This document shows positions 52,422 through 60,143 of a stretch of DNA of 64,000 bases, piece after piece. A program made the position numbers and the translations under genes. Each line of letters starts with the position of its first letter. Position 1 is the stretch's first letter. Where the stretch lies: positions 248,001-312,000 of the forward strand of contig NZ_JAUSVB010000004.1 in the NCBI RefSeq assembly GCF_030814415.1. Direction: 5' to 3'. Under the pieces are notes generated by a model that searched no databases, was not told the origin of the DNA, and saw only the letters and a list, made by a program, of their open reading frames with translations. This DNA comes from Cellulomonas humilata. Its GTDB lineage: Bacteria > Actinomycetota > Actinomycetes > Actinomycetales > Cellulomonadaceae.

Positions 52422-53495
52422 ATGGGCTCGCACGCCTGGGTGCTGCACGTCGACCTCGACCAGTTCGTCGCGGCCGTCGAGGTGCTGCGCCGCCCGGACC
52501 TCGCCGGCAAGCCGGTCGTCGTCGGCGGCCGTGGTGACCCGACCGAGCGGGGTGTCGTCTCCACCGCGTCCTACGAGGCACGGGTCTTCGGGGTGCGTTC
52601 CGGGATGCCGTTGCGCATCGCTGCCCGCAAGCTGCCCGACGCCGTGTTCCTTCCCGTGGACGCCCCGGAGTACGAGGCCGCCTCCGACCGGGTGATGGCG
52701 ACCTTGCGCACGCTCGACGTCGTCGTCGAGGTGCTCGGCTGGGACGAGGCGTTCCTCGGTGCGCAGACCGACGACCCGGAGGGGCTGGCCCGGGACGCGC
52801 AGGCGGCCGTCCTGCGCGAGACGCGGCTGCACTGCTCGGTGGGCATCGGTGACAACAAGGTCCGCGCGAAGATCGCCACCGAGTTCGGCAAGCCGGCCGG
52901 GGTGTTCCGGCTGACCGCCGAGAACTGGTTCGACGTCATGGGTCACCGCCCCACGATCGACCTGTGGGGCGTCGGGACGAAGGTGTCGCGCCGCCTCACG
53001 ACGCTCGGCGTCACCACCGTGCAGGAGCTGGCCGACGCTCCGGCCGACGCCCTGGTCGCCGAGTTCGGGCCGAAGATGGGTGTCTGGTACCACGAGCTCG
53101 GGCAGGGCCTCGGGCCGACGACCGTGGACGACGCCCCCTGGGTGCCGCGCGGGCACAGCCGCGAGACGACGTTCCAGCAGAACCTCACGGATGCGGAGCA
53201 GGTACGGGACGCGGTCCGGACGATGGCGCGCGAGGTGGTCGACGACACGGCGCAGGACGGCCGACCGGTCGTGCGGGTCGGCCTGAAGGTGCGCTACGCG
53301 CCGTTCGTCACCACGACCATGAGCCGCAAGCTCCCCGCCGCCACGCGTGACCCCGAGACGATCGTCGACGCTGTCCTGGCGCTCGCCGACAAGGTCGAGG
53401 ACCGGGAGATCCGGCTGCTCGGCGTCCGGGCAGAGATGGCGATGCCCGACGACGCGGACCCGGCCGACCGCACTCCGGTGCGCGGCCGGATCTAG
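52422..53495 (+). CDS. dinB: DNA polymerase IV (DinB, Y family)
   Basis: A 357-residue translesion polymerase. Metal-binding Asp11 lies in HVDLDQFVAAVE, and the Asp108-Glu109 pair in LGWDEAFLG (most homologues have SIDEAF or SVDEAY). CSVGIGDNKVRAKIATEFGKP is the usual palm segment, with helix-hairpin-helix DLWGVGTKVSRRLTTLG after it. The little-finger domain is present (about residues 240-345). A consensus C-terminal beta-clamp-binding motif is not evident. It may take part in error-prone repair; no SOS box was recognised upstream. Confidence 0.93.
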   Translation: MGSHAWVLHVDLDQFVAAVEVLRRPDLAGKPVVVGGRGDPTERGVVSTASYEARVFGVRSGMPLRIAARKLPDAVFLPVDAPEYEAASDRVMATLRTLDVVVEVLGWDEAFLGAQTDDPEGLARDAQAAVLRETRLHCSVGIGDNKVRAKIATEFGKPAGVFRLTAENWFDVMGHRPTIDLWGVGTKVSRRLTTLGVTTVQELADAPADALVAEFGPKMGVWYHELGQGLGPTTVDDAPWVPRGHSRETTFQQNLTDAEQVRDAVRTMAREVVDDTAQDGRPVVRVGLKVRYAPFVTTTMSRKLPAATRDPETIVDAVLALADKVEDREIRLLGVRAEMAMPDDADPADRTPVRGRI

Positions 53496-53598
53496 GCACG
53501 TCCACCATGCGAGAGTCCCGGCCGAACTCTTGACCGTGGCGGACGGCGCGTGCTCGTCTGTGCCCGCCGCGACCGAGCCGACCTGGGAGGAGCCTTCG

Positions 53599-53685
53599 AT
53601 GACCGCTGTCCGCGTCACCGCGCTCCCGTCCCGTCGCGCCGCCCTCGCGCTGCGTTCCTGTCCGGCCTGCTGTCAGCAGCACTGA
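53599..53685 (+). CDS. 28-residue cysteine-ending leader peptide upstream of cysteine dioxygenase
   Basis: The reading frame encodes MTAVRVTALPSRRAALALRS followed by CPACCQQH and TGA. GGGAGGAG lies six bases before the ATG, one of the best ribosome sites in the region. Three cysteine codons are packed into the last eight positions, and the gene 95 bases downstream destroys cysteine. Short peptides ending in cysteine runs act as cysteine-sensing attenuation leaders in mycobacteria, so ribosome stalling at these codons when cysteine is scarce is the inferred function. Overlapping hairpins follow. The peptide itself probably has no separate role. Confidence 0.65.
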   Translation: MTAVRVTALPSRRAALALRSCPACCQQH

Positions 53686-53780
53686 CGCTCCCACCCGGCC
53701 CGCGCCGGGAGCAGGCCCGTCCGACCCACGCCTCGACGCGTCCGGGTCGGCCCGCAGACGCACCCCCGAGAGGCACCACC
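53686..53780 (+). promoter_or_regulatory. Candidate attenuator hairpins between leader peptide and cdo
   Basis: Two mutually exclusive pairings share bases 53707-53709: GCTCCC (53687-53692) with GGGAGC (53707-53712), and CCCGGC (53694-53699) with GCCGGG (53704-53709). A third stem pairs 53721-53727 with 53744-53750, 31 bases before the cdo start. A ribosome stalled on the leader's cysteine codons would cover the first arm, as in classic attenuation. No T-tract is present, so control of translation or Rho access is as likely as intrinsic termination. Confidence 0.45.
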
Positions 53781-54287
53781 ATGAGCATCGACCTGTCCCC
53801 CCGTCCCGACACCGTCGCCGCCCCGCTCGACGTCGACCAGCTCAGCGCGCTGACCCGTGCGCTCGCCGCGCAGCCCGACCTGTGGCAGCCCCTGGTCCAG
53901 TTCCAGGAGAGCGGCCGCTGGTGGACCCGGCTGGACGCCCCGCCCGGGGTCGACGTCTGGCTGCTCACCTGGCTCCCGTCCCAGGGCACCGAGCTGCACG
54001 ACCACGGCACCTCGGCCGCGGCGTTCACGATCGTCGCCGGCACCCTCACGGAGGTCCGTCCGACCTCCGACGGTGACCTCGTACCGCAGCAGTTCCCCGC
54101 CGACCGGACCCAGACGGTCGACCCGGGTGACCGTCACGACGTGCTCAACACCGGGACCGAGGCGGCTGTGAGCATCCACGCCTACTCCCCGCCCCTGACC
54201 CGGATGACGTACTGGGCGACTGCCCCGGACGGCACGCTCGTCCCCTCGCGCACGGTCGAGACCGACGAGCCGGAGTCGGACAAGTGA
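53781..54287 (+). CDS. Cysteine dioxygenase (type I)
   Basis: A 168-residue cupin oxidising cysteine to cysteine sulfinate with oxygen and one iron. The metal histidines are His73 and His75 in GTELHDHGTSAAAFTIV and a later one in DPGDRHDVLNTG. A C-terminal AYSPPLTRMTYW is typical of bacterial enzymes. The ATG follows a GAGAGG site. It overlaps the rhodanese gene by four bases, and a cysteine-ending leader peptide lies upstream, tying expression to cysteine supply. Confidence 0.92.
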   Translation: MSIDLSPRPDTVAAPLDVDQLSALTRALAAQPDLWQPLVQFQESGRWWTRLDAPPGVDVWLLTWLPSQGTELHDHGTSAAAFTIVAGTLTEVRPTSDGDLVPQQFPADRTQTVDPGDRHDVLNTGTEAAVSIHAYSPPLTRMTYWATAPDGTLVPSRTVETDEPESDK

Positions 54288-54718
54288 CCCGCCGTCGGAC
54301 CATCGACGACGTCCTGGCGGAGGCCCGGGCAGGGCTGCACCGGCTCGACCCGACCGACGCGTGGGACGCCCTGGCGGCGGGCGCGCTGCTCATCGACATC
54401 CGCCCGGCGGCCCAGCGCGCGACCGAGGGCGAGGTGCCGCAGGCGGTCGTGATCGAGCGGAACGTGCTCGAGTGGCGGCTCGATCCGGCCAGCGACCACC
54501 GCATCCCGGCCGCGACCGGCTACGACGTCCAGGTCGTCGTGCTCTGCTCGGAGGGCTACACGTCCAGCCTGGCTGCCGCCGCGCTCGCGGACCTCGGGCT
54601 GCACCGCGCGACCGACGTCGTGGGCGGCTTCCACGCGTGGGCCGCAGCAGGGCTCCCCGTCGTCGGAGGGACACGCGGCCCGCTCGTCGTGTCGGGAGTG
54701 CACGCGCCACGCCTCTGA
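54284..54718 (+). CDS. Rhodanese-like sulfurtransferase
   Basis: A 144-residue single-domain rhodanese that handles sulfane sulfur. The active-site loop is VVLCSEGYTSSLAA with Cys88; LIDIRPAAQRATEGEVPQAVVIE carries the CH2A-type substrate region, and VVGGFHAWAAAGLPV closes the domain. GTG start inside the cdo stop (GTGA overlap), so the two are coupled. It could process sulfite or persulfide arising from cysteine breakdown. Confidence 0.92.
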   Translation: MTRRRTIDDVLAEARAGLHRLDPTDAWDALAAGALLIDIRPAAQRATEGEVPQAVVIERNVLEWRLDPASDHRIPAATGYDVQVVVLCSEGYTSSLAAAALADLGLHRATDVVGGFHAWAAAGLPVVGGTRGPLVVSGVHAPRL

Positions 54719-54800
54719 GAGGAAGGGCTGGGCACCGGCACGGACGAGTGATAGACCGGGTGACAACCGTGACACCCGCTCTCTCGTCCGAGGAGATCTC

Positions 54801-56585
54801 ATGCGATCGTCCAGGCCGACCGGCTCGCTGGTGGCGCTCGTCGCCGCCGTCGCCCTCGCACTGGGGGTGGGCGTCGCGCCCGCCTCGGCTCACCCTCCGC
54901 ACCCCGGCCAGGGCGACAAGGTGCCGGTGGCCACCGGCACCGGCGGGGCCGTCACCACCGTCGACGCCGACGCGACCCGCGTCGGCCTGGACGTGCTGCG
55001 CCGGGGCGGGAACGCGGTGGATGCCGCGGTCGCGGCGGCGGCGACGCTCGGTGTCACCGAGCCGTTCTCGTCGGGCATCGGCGGCGGTGGCTTCTTCGTC
55101 TACTACGAGGCGGCGACCGGTCAGGTCCACACCATCGACGGCCGCGAGACCGCCCCGATGGCGATGCAGAGCAACGCATTCGTCGAGAACGGCGTGCCGA
55201 TCCCGTTCGCCGACGCCGTCACGTCGGGACTGTCCGTCGGCGTGCCCGGCACGCCGCGGACGTGGGCGACCGCTCTCGACCAGTGGGGGTCCATCGATCT
55301 CCGCACCGCGCTGCGCGGGGCCACCGACGTGGCGCGTCGCGGGTTCGTGGTCGACCAGACGTTCGTCGACCAGACGACCGCGAACGTCGCGCGGTTCTCC
55401 GCCTTCCGGTCCTCGTCGGACCTCTTCCTGCGCCGGGGCGCCCCACCGGCGGTCGGGTCGGTCTTCCGCAACCGCGACCTGGCCGACACCTACGACCTGT
55501 TGGCCCGCAAGGGTGTCGACGCGCTCTACACCGGCCGGCTCGCCCAGGAGATCGTCCGGACGGTCCAGGACCCACCCGTCGGTCGCCGCAGCACGCTCGT
55601 CGTGCGCCCCGGACTGCTGGAGCTCGGCGACCTCGCGTCCTACCAGTCGCCGCTGCGGGCTCCGACGCTCGTCTCCTACCGCGGCCTCGACGTCTACGGG
55701 ATGGCGCCGCCGTCGTCCGGCGGCTCCACCGTCGGCGAGGCGCTGAACATCCTGGAGGCCTCCGACCTCGGCGACCCGACGCAGACGCTCCACCACTACC
55801 TGGAGGCCAGCGCCCTGGCGTTCGCCGACCGCAACCGGTACGTCGGCGACCCCGCGTTCGTGGACGTGCCGCTCGAGCAGCTGCTGTCCGACGGCTTCGC
55901 CGCGGAGCGCGCCTGCCTCATCAACCCCACGGCGGCGCTGACCAAGCCGGTCGCTCCTGGGGTCCCCGACGGCGACTACGCGTCGTGCGCGACCGCCGCC
56001 GCGGGCACCGAGGGCACCGACGGCCAGTCCACGACGCACCTGACCACCGCAGACCGCTGGGGCAACGTGGTGGCGTACACGCTCACCATCGAGTCGCTCG
56101 GCGGCAACGGCATCGTCGTGCCGGGGCGTGGCTTCCTGCTCAACAACGAGCTGACCGACTTCAACTTCACCGACACCCAGGGCGGCAACGACCCGAACCT
56201 GCCCGGCCCCGGCAAGCGGCCGCGCAGCTCGATGTCGCCGACGATCATCCTGGCCGACGGCGCACCGTTCCTGGCGCTGGGCTCCCCCGGTGGGTCGACC
56301 ATCATCACGACGGTGCTGCAGGTCCTGGTGAACCGAGTGGACCTCGGCATGGACCTGCCGGCCGCCGTCGCGGCGCCGCGCGCGACCCAGCGCAACACCG
56401 TCGCGGTCCAGGCCGAGCCCGGCTTCGACCGGGCACCGCTGCAGGCTCTCGGCCACACGTTCGTGGACAACCCGGAGATCGGGGCGGTGACGGCAATCGA
56501 GTTCCTCGACGGCGGCGCGCTGCTGGCGGTCGCGGAACCGGTCCGGCGCGGCGGTGGCAGCGCCGCGGTGGTGCACGACAGCTGA
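54801..56585 (+). CDS. ggt: Secreted gamma-glutamyltransferase (Ntn-hydrolase)
   Basis: A 594-residue proenzyme with a signal peptide (1 to about 31, ending APASA). It cleaves the gamma-glutamyl bond of glutathione-like thiols. Autocatalytic cleavage would occur before Thr411 in GQSTTHLTTADRWGN. The large subunit has GGNAVDAAVAAAATLGVTEPFSSGIGGGGF, given here as its key words, and the small subunit GRGFLLNNELTDF and GSPGGSTIITTVLQV. The length matches bacterial GGTs. Placed after cdo and rhodanese, it would supply cysteinyl products from exogenous gamma-glutamyl thiols; mycothiol breakdown is not its usual task. Confidence 0.94.
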   Translation: MRSSRPTGSLVALVAAVALALGVGVAPASAHPPHPGQGDKVPVATGTGGAVTTVDADATRVGLDVLRRGGNAVDAAVAAAATLGVTEPFSSGIGGGGFFVYYEAATGQVHTIDGRETAPMAMQSNAFVENGVPIPFADAVTSGLSVGVPGTPRTWATALDQWGSIDLRTALRGATDVARRGFVVDQTFVDQTTANVARFSAFRSSSDLFLRRGAPPAVGSVFRNRDLADTYDLLARKGVDALYTGRLAQEIVRTVQDPPVGRRSTLVVRPGLLELGDLASYQSPLRAPTLVSYRGLDVYGMAPPSSGGSTVGEALNILEASDLGDPTQTLHHYLEASALAFADRNRYVGDPAFVDVPLEQLLSDGFAAERACLINPTAALTKPVAPGVPDGDYASCATAAAGTEGTDGQSTTHLTTADRWGNVVAYTLTIESLGGNGIVVPGRGFLLNNELTDFNFTDTQGGNDPNLPGPGKRPRSSMSPTIILADGAPFLALGSPGGSTIITTVLQVLVNRVDLGMDLPAAVAAPRATQRNTVAVQAEPGFDRAPLQALGHTFVDNPEIGAVTAIEFLDGGALLAVAEPVRRGGGSAAVVHDS

Positions 56586-56621
56586 CATCACGCCGGCTCA
56601 TTCGTCCGGCATGCAAGAAAG

Positions 56622-56670
56622 TTGACTAAACCCTCTGGTCAAGTCGGGATTATTGTTATACCCGGTGCAT
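56622..56670 (+). promoter_or_regulatory. AT-rich promoter region with TTGAC-N11-GTCAA repeat
   Basis: TTGAC (56622-56626) and GTCAA (56638-56642) form an exact inverted repeat with an 11-base spacer, the geometry of LysR-type sites. It is followed by TATTGTTATACCC, the most AT-rich run in the area and a likely -10 region. It lies about 85-100 bases upstream of the FMN reductase gene and probably controls the two-gene flavin operon, perhaps in response to sulfur limitation. Confidence 0.55.
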
Positions 56671-56726
56671 CGAACCCGCGCGGACTGTGCGGCGGGTTCA
56701 TGAGAACCGAGATCGAGGACCCCGCC

Positions 56727-57296
56727 ATGACCCATCAGACGTCGTCGCATCACCCCGGAGCACGAGTGGTGGTGCTGTCGGGCAACCCACGGGCGGGCTC
56801 GCGCACCACGGCCGCCGCGGTGCGCATCGGCGAGGAGACGGCACGGTTCCTCGGGTCCGAGCAGCCGGTCGAGACGATCGAGCTCGCGCGGTTCGCCGCC
56901 GAGATCCTGGCCGACGTGCACGCGACTGCCGACGAAGCGCTGCGCACGGTCGCCGAGGCCACGGTGCTCGTCGTCGCGACTCCCGTCTACAAGGCGTCAT
57001 ACACCGGTCTTCTGAAGGCGTTCCTCGACCTCTACGGCCCGGGCGGGCTGAGCGGCGTGGTCGCGGTGCCCGTCGTCGTCTCGGGCAACCCCGCGCACGC
57101 GCTCGTCGGCGAGGTGCACCTGCGGCCCCTGCTCGTCGAGCTCGGCGCCGTCGTCCCCACCCGGGCGCTGACCCTGGTCGAGTCGCAGCTCACGGACCTC
57201 GACCCCGTGGTCGAGCGCTGGTGGAACGACGGTGGCCGTGCTCTCGCGGCGCAGGTCGCGTCGGTCCCCGCCGACCTCACGGCGGCCCGCGCATGA
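56727..57296 (+). CDS. NADPH-dependent FMN reductase (SsuE/MsuE-like)
   Basis: A 189-residue flavodoxin-like reductase that supplies reduced FMN. The phosphate loop is VVLSGNPRAGSRTTAA and the substrate loop ATPVYKASYTGLLKAFLDL, as in SsuE. The nearby luciferase-like monooxygenases need FMNH2, so it probably serves them. GAGGA seven bases before the ATG decides for 56727; an ATG at 56700 would add nine residues. Its stop overlaps the next gene (ATGA). Confidence 0.92.
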   Translation: MTHQTSSHHPGARVVVLSGNPRAGSRTTAAAVRIGEETARFLGSEQPVETIELARFAAEILADVHATADEALRTVAEATVLVVATPVYKASYTGLLKAFLDLYGPGGLSGVVAVPVVVSGNPAHALVGEVHLRPLLVELGAVVPTRALTLVESQLTDLDPVVERWWNDGGRALAAQVASVPADLTAARA

Positions 57297-57835
57297 CCGC
57301 CGAGACGTTGCACGCCTTGGACCGCCTGCTCCGGGACCAGGACGAGCCGCAGCTGTCGCCCCAGCAGTACAAGGAGGTATTCCGCCTGCACCCCGCGGGG
57401 GTCGCGGTCGTCGCGCTGCGCGACGGCGAGCGCCGGATCGGGTTCACGGCGACCTCGGTCATCTCCGTCTCCGCCGCTCCCCCGCTGCTCGCGTTCTCGC
57501 TGGCGTCGACGTCCTCGTCGTGGGACGCCCTGTCCCGCGCACGCACCCTCACGGTGAGCTTCCTGTCGGCCGACCAGGACGACGTGTCGGCACGCTTCGC
57601 GACGAGCGGCATCGACCGGTTCGCCGCGGGCGGCTGGTACGACCTGGGCAGCGGCGAGCCCGTCATCGAGGGAGCGGTCTCCTGGGTCCGCGGTCGGGTG
57701 CTCCAGCGCACCCCGGTCGGCGACAGCTACCTCGTCTCGCTGCGGGCGCTCGAGCACGGCACGTCCGACGACACGACGCCGCTGGTCTACCACGACCGCA
57801 GCTACCACCGGATCGGGTCGCACACGGCGATCTGA
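57293..57835 (+). CDS. Flavin reductase (split-barrel, HpaC-like domain)
   Basis: A 180-residue flavin_reduct-domain protein. The N-terminal LSPQQYKEVFRLHPAGVAVVAL is followed by IGFTATSVISVSAAPPLLAFSLA, the usual FMN-binding wording, and a final LVYHDRSYHRIG. It reduces FMN or FAD with NAD(P)H for two-component monooxygenases. Having two different flavin reductases in one operon next to three luciferase-like enzymes suggests a specialised sulfur- or amine-oxidation system. The operon ends at the hairpin 23 bases on. Confidence 0.9.
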   Translation: MTAETLHALDRLLRDQDEPQLSPQQYKEVFRLHPAGVAVVALRDGERRIGFTATSVISVSAAPPLLAFSLASTSSSWDALSRARTLTVSFLSADQDDVSARFATSGIDRFAAGGWYDLGSGEPVIEGAVSWVRGRVLQRTPVGDSYLVSLRALEHGTSDDTTPLVYHDRSYHRIGSHTAI

Positions 57836-57857
57836 GACCCAGCCTGCCCCGCACACA

Positions 57858-57891
57858 AGAGGAGCCCCCCGCCGCAGCGGGGGGCTCCTCT
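57858..57891. terminator. Perfect 15-bp bidirectional terminator hairpin
   Basis: Bases 57858-57872 pair exactly with 57877-57891 around the loop CGCA. It is flanked by A residues on the left and a T-richer stretch on the right, and lies between the two converging stops, serving both the flavin-reductase and the monooxygenase operons. Confidence 0.9.
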
Positions 57892-57896
57892 CCGTC

Positions 57897-58997
57897 TCAG
57901 TCGACCGCGGTGAACCCCGCGGGGCGCCGGGCGTCGGCCGGACCCCACAGGTCGGTCTTCACCTCGGCCTTGACCAGCGGGACCACCTCCTCCGCGAACC
58001 GCCGCAGGACGTCGTCCTGGTGGGCGGGCTCGAGGACGTGGTTGATCGAGACGGACTGCAGGTCGTGCCGGTAGCTGGCGTGGTAGTCGAGGATCTTCTC
58101 CGCGACGCGCTCGGGCGACCCGACGAGCGCCGGACCGCGCTCGACGGCCTCCTCGATGGTCCGGAAGCTGGTCACCTTGCCCACCGCGGCGGGGTCGTGC
58201 TTGCGCAGGTCCTGCCGCGCGACCGCCCCTTCGTAGAACGGGCGGTACTGCGCGATGGCCTGCTCGGTGGTGTCCGCCAGGAACAGCCCGCCCGAGCCGG
58301 AGCCGACGAACGCGTACGCCGGGTCGTGACCGTGCGCCGCGTACTGCTCCCGGTACCGGTCGATGAGCACCTGGTAGTTCTCGCGGGACTGCAGGGCGTT
58401 CGCGCTGACGATCGGGTCGCCGTGCTTGGCGGCAAGGTCGACCGCGAACTGCGAGGTCGCGGAGCCGTGCCAGATCCGGAACGGGCCCGAGAACGGCCGC
58501 GGCAGGGTGGTCGCGCCGTGCAGGTCGGGGCGGTGCCGGCCGACCCACTCGACGTCCTCGCGGCTGAGCAGCAGGCTGAGCAGCTCGTAGTTCTCCTCGA
58601 GGTACTCGTACTGCTTGTCGAGGTCGAGCCCGAGCAGCGGGTACTGCAGCGCCTCGTTGCCCTTGCCGATGACGATCTCGAGCCGGCCGCGACTGAGCTG
58701 GTCGATCGTGGCGTAGTCCTCGGCGACCCGGATCGGGTCCAGCAGGGACAGCACGGTCACCCCGGTGCTGAGCAGGATGCGGGAGGTGCTCGCGGCGAGC
58801 GCACCGAGCAGCACGGTGGGCGACGACGAGAGCACCTCGCCGGCGTGCCGCTCTCCCACCGCGAAGGCGTCGATGCCGAGCTGCTCGGCGAGCACGGCCG
58901 TCTCGACCACCCGTGCGAGCCGGTCGGCCGGCGGGACCGCCTCACCCGTGACGGGGTGCGGCGGGTTGAAGACGATGTCGAGAACCTGGAAACGCAT
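57897..58997 (-). CDS. Luciferase-like flavin monooxygenase (LLM class), first
   Basis: A 366-residue TIM-barrel enzyme of the bacterial luciferase-like family using reduced flavin. It shows the early EQLGIDAFAVGERHAGEVLSSSP region, DQLSRGRLEIVIGKGNE, and the LVGSPERVAEKILDYHASY block found near the C-terminus. Unlike the SsuD-like neighbour it resembles the alkanal/N5,N10-type LLM branch used on small organosulfur or amine compounds. Last gene of the minus-strand operon; 13 bases from the next LLM gene. Substrate unknown. Confidence 0.88.
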   Translation of the reverse strand: MRFQVLDIVFNPPHPVTGEAVPPADRLARVVETAVLAEQLGIDAFAVGERHAGEVLSSSPTVLLGALAASTSRILLSTGVTVLSLLDPIRVAEDYATIDQLSRGRLEIVIGKGNEALQYPLLGLDLDKQYEYLEENYELLSLLLSREDVEWVGRHRPDLHGATTLPRPFSGPFRIWHGSATSQFAVDLAAKHGDPIVSANALQSRENYQVLIDRYREQYAAHGHDPAYAFVGSGSGGLFLADTTEQAIAQYRPFYEGAVARQDLRKHDPAAVGKVTSFRTIEEAVERGPALVGSPERVAEKILDYHASYRHDLQSVSINHVLEPAHQDDVLRRFAEEVVPLVKAEVKTDLWGPADARRPAGFTAVD

Positions 58998-59010
58998 GCT
59001 CTGTCCCTCC

Positions 59011-60117
59011 TCAGGCCGCGGTTCGCGCGGCGTCGCGGGCGGCGACCTCGTCGCGGACCAGCGGGATGACGTAGCGGCCGAAGTCGATGGCGTCGTCGAG
59101 CAGGTCGTACCCGCGGGCGGAGATCACGCTCACGCCCAGGTCGTAGTACGCCAGGAGCGCCTCCGCGACCTGCTCCGGCGTCCCGACCAGCGCGTTGGAG
59201 TTGCCGGCTCCCCCGGTGGCCTTCGCCGTCGCCGTCCAGAGGACCGAGTCGAACCGGTCCCCCTGCGCGGCGATCTCCAGAAGCCGCTGCGAGCCGGCGT
59301 TCTCGGGCTTGTCGATCGAGTGGCGTCGGCTCAGGACGCCACCGGCGGCCGCCTTGCGGGCCTCGATCGCGCCGAGGATCCGGTGCGCCTTCTCCCAGGC
59401 CAGCTCCTCGGTAGGCGCGATGATCGGCCGGAAGGCGGCGTGGATGCGCGGGGGCGTGGTCCGTCCCGCGGCGGCGGCCTCACGACGGATCCGCGCGATC
59501 TGCTCGGCGGTCCGGTCCAGCGGCTCGCCCCACACGGCGTAGATGTCCGCCTCGGCGGCACCGACCCGGTACGCGGCGTCGGACGACCCCCCGAAGGAGA
59601 TCGTGGGCGAACGGCCGTCGACCGCCTTGGCGTCGAGCACGAAGTCGCGGAACTGATAGAACTCCCCGTCGTGGTCGAAGGGCTCGGCGCTGGTCCAGGC
59701 CCGCTTGACGATCTGGATGTACTCCTGGGTGCGCGCGTACCGCTGGTCCTTGGTGAGCGTGTCGCCCTCGCGCTGCTGCTCGTGGTCGTTGCCGCCGGTG
59801 ATGAAGTGCACCGAGAGGCGACCGCCGGAGAGCTGGTCCAGCGTCGCGAACGACTTGGCGGCGAACGTGGGGTACGAGACATTCGGGCGGTGCGCGAGCA
59901 GCAGCTCGATCGAGTCGAGGCGCGCTGCCGCGTGGGCGGCCAGCACCGACGGCTCGGGGCCGCTGGAGCCGTACGCGAACAGCACGCGGGTCCAGCCGTT
60001 GTCCTCGTGGGCGCGCACGATCCGCTCCAGGTAGCGCAGGTCGAGCGGCGCCGTGGTGGGGACCTGCGTCTCCGAGGCGTTGCTGGTGGTGGCGATGCCG
60101 AGGAAGTCGACAGGCAC
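59011..60117 (-). CDS. SsuD-like alkanesulfonate monooxygenase (LLM class), second
   Basis: A 368-residue LLM enzyme with SsuD wording: MDQ-type start replaced by VPVDFLGIATTSN, then SYPTFAAKSFATLDQLSGG, VHFITGGNDHEQQREGD, and PTISFGGSSDAAYRVGA. In SsuD it releases sulfite from alkanesulfonates using FMNH2, and this is the best functional guess. N-acetyl-S-alkylcysteine or sulfone monooxygenases of the same branch are alternatives. The GTG start at 60117 is fixed by AAGGAG seven bases upstream. Neighbours on both sides are LLM genes. Confidence 0.9.
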   Translation of the reverse strand: MPVDFLGIATTSNASETQVPTTAPLDLRYLERIVRAHEDNGWTRVLFAYGSSGPEPSVLAAHAAARLDSIELLLAHRPNVSYPTFAAKSFATLDQLSGGRLSVHFITGGNDHEQQREGDTLTKDQRYARTQEYIQIVKRAWTSAEPFDHDGEFYQFRDFVLDAKAVDGRSPTISFGGSSDAAYRVGAAEADIYAVWGEPLDRTAEQIARIRREAAAAGRTTPPRIHAAFRPIIAPTEELAWEKAHRILGAIEARKAAAGGVLSRRHSIDKPENAGSQRLLEIAAQGDRFDSVLWTATAKATGGAGNSNALVGTPEQVAEALLAYYDLGVSVISARGYDLLDDAIDFGRYVIPLVRDEVAARDAARTAA

Positions 60118-60143
60118 GGTGGGGCTCCTTCTGGTGGTGGGGA

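Noticed and set aside
52126-52695. A 189-codon plus-strand frame starting after the PfpI-like gene
   Set aside because: From 52422 on it runs out of frame through dinB, and its C-terminal half is serine/threonine/arginine-rich shadow sequence. Only the first 100 codons could be real, and they match nothing I recognise.
56700-56726. Upstream ATG for the FMN reductase
   Set aside because: The ATG at 56727 has a better ribosome site and matches the usual start of the family more closely.
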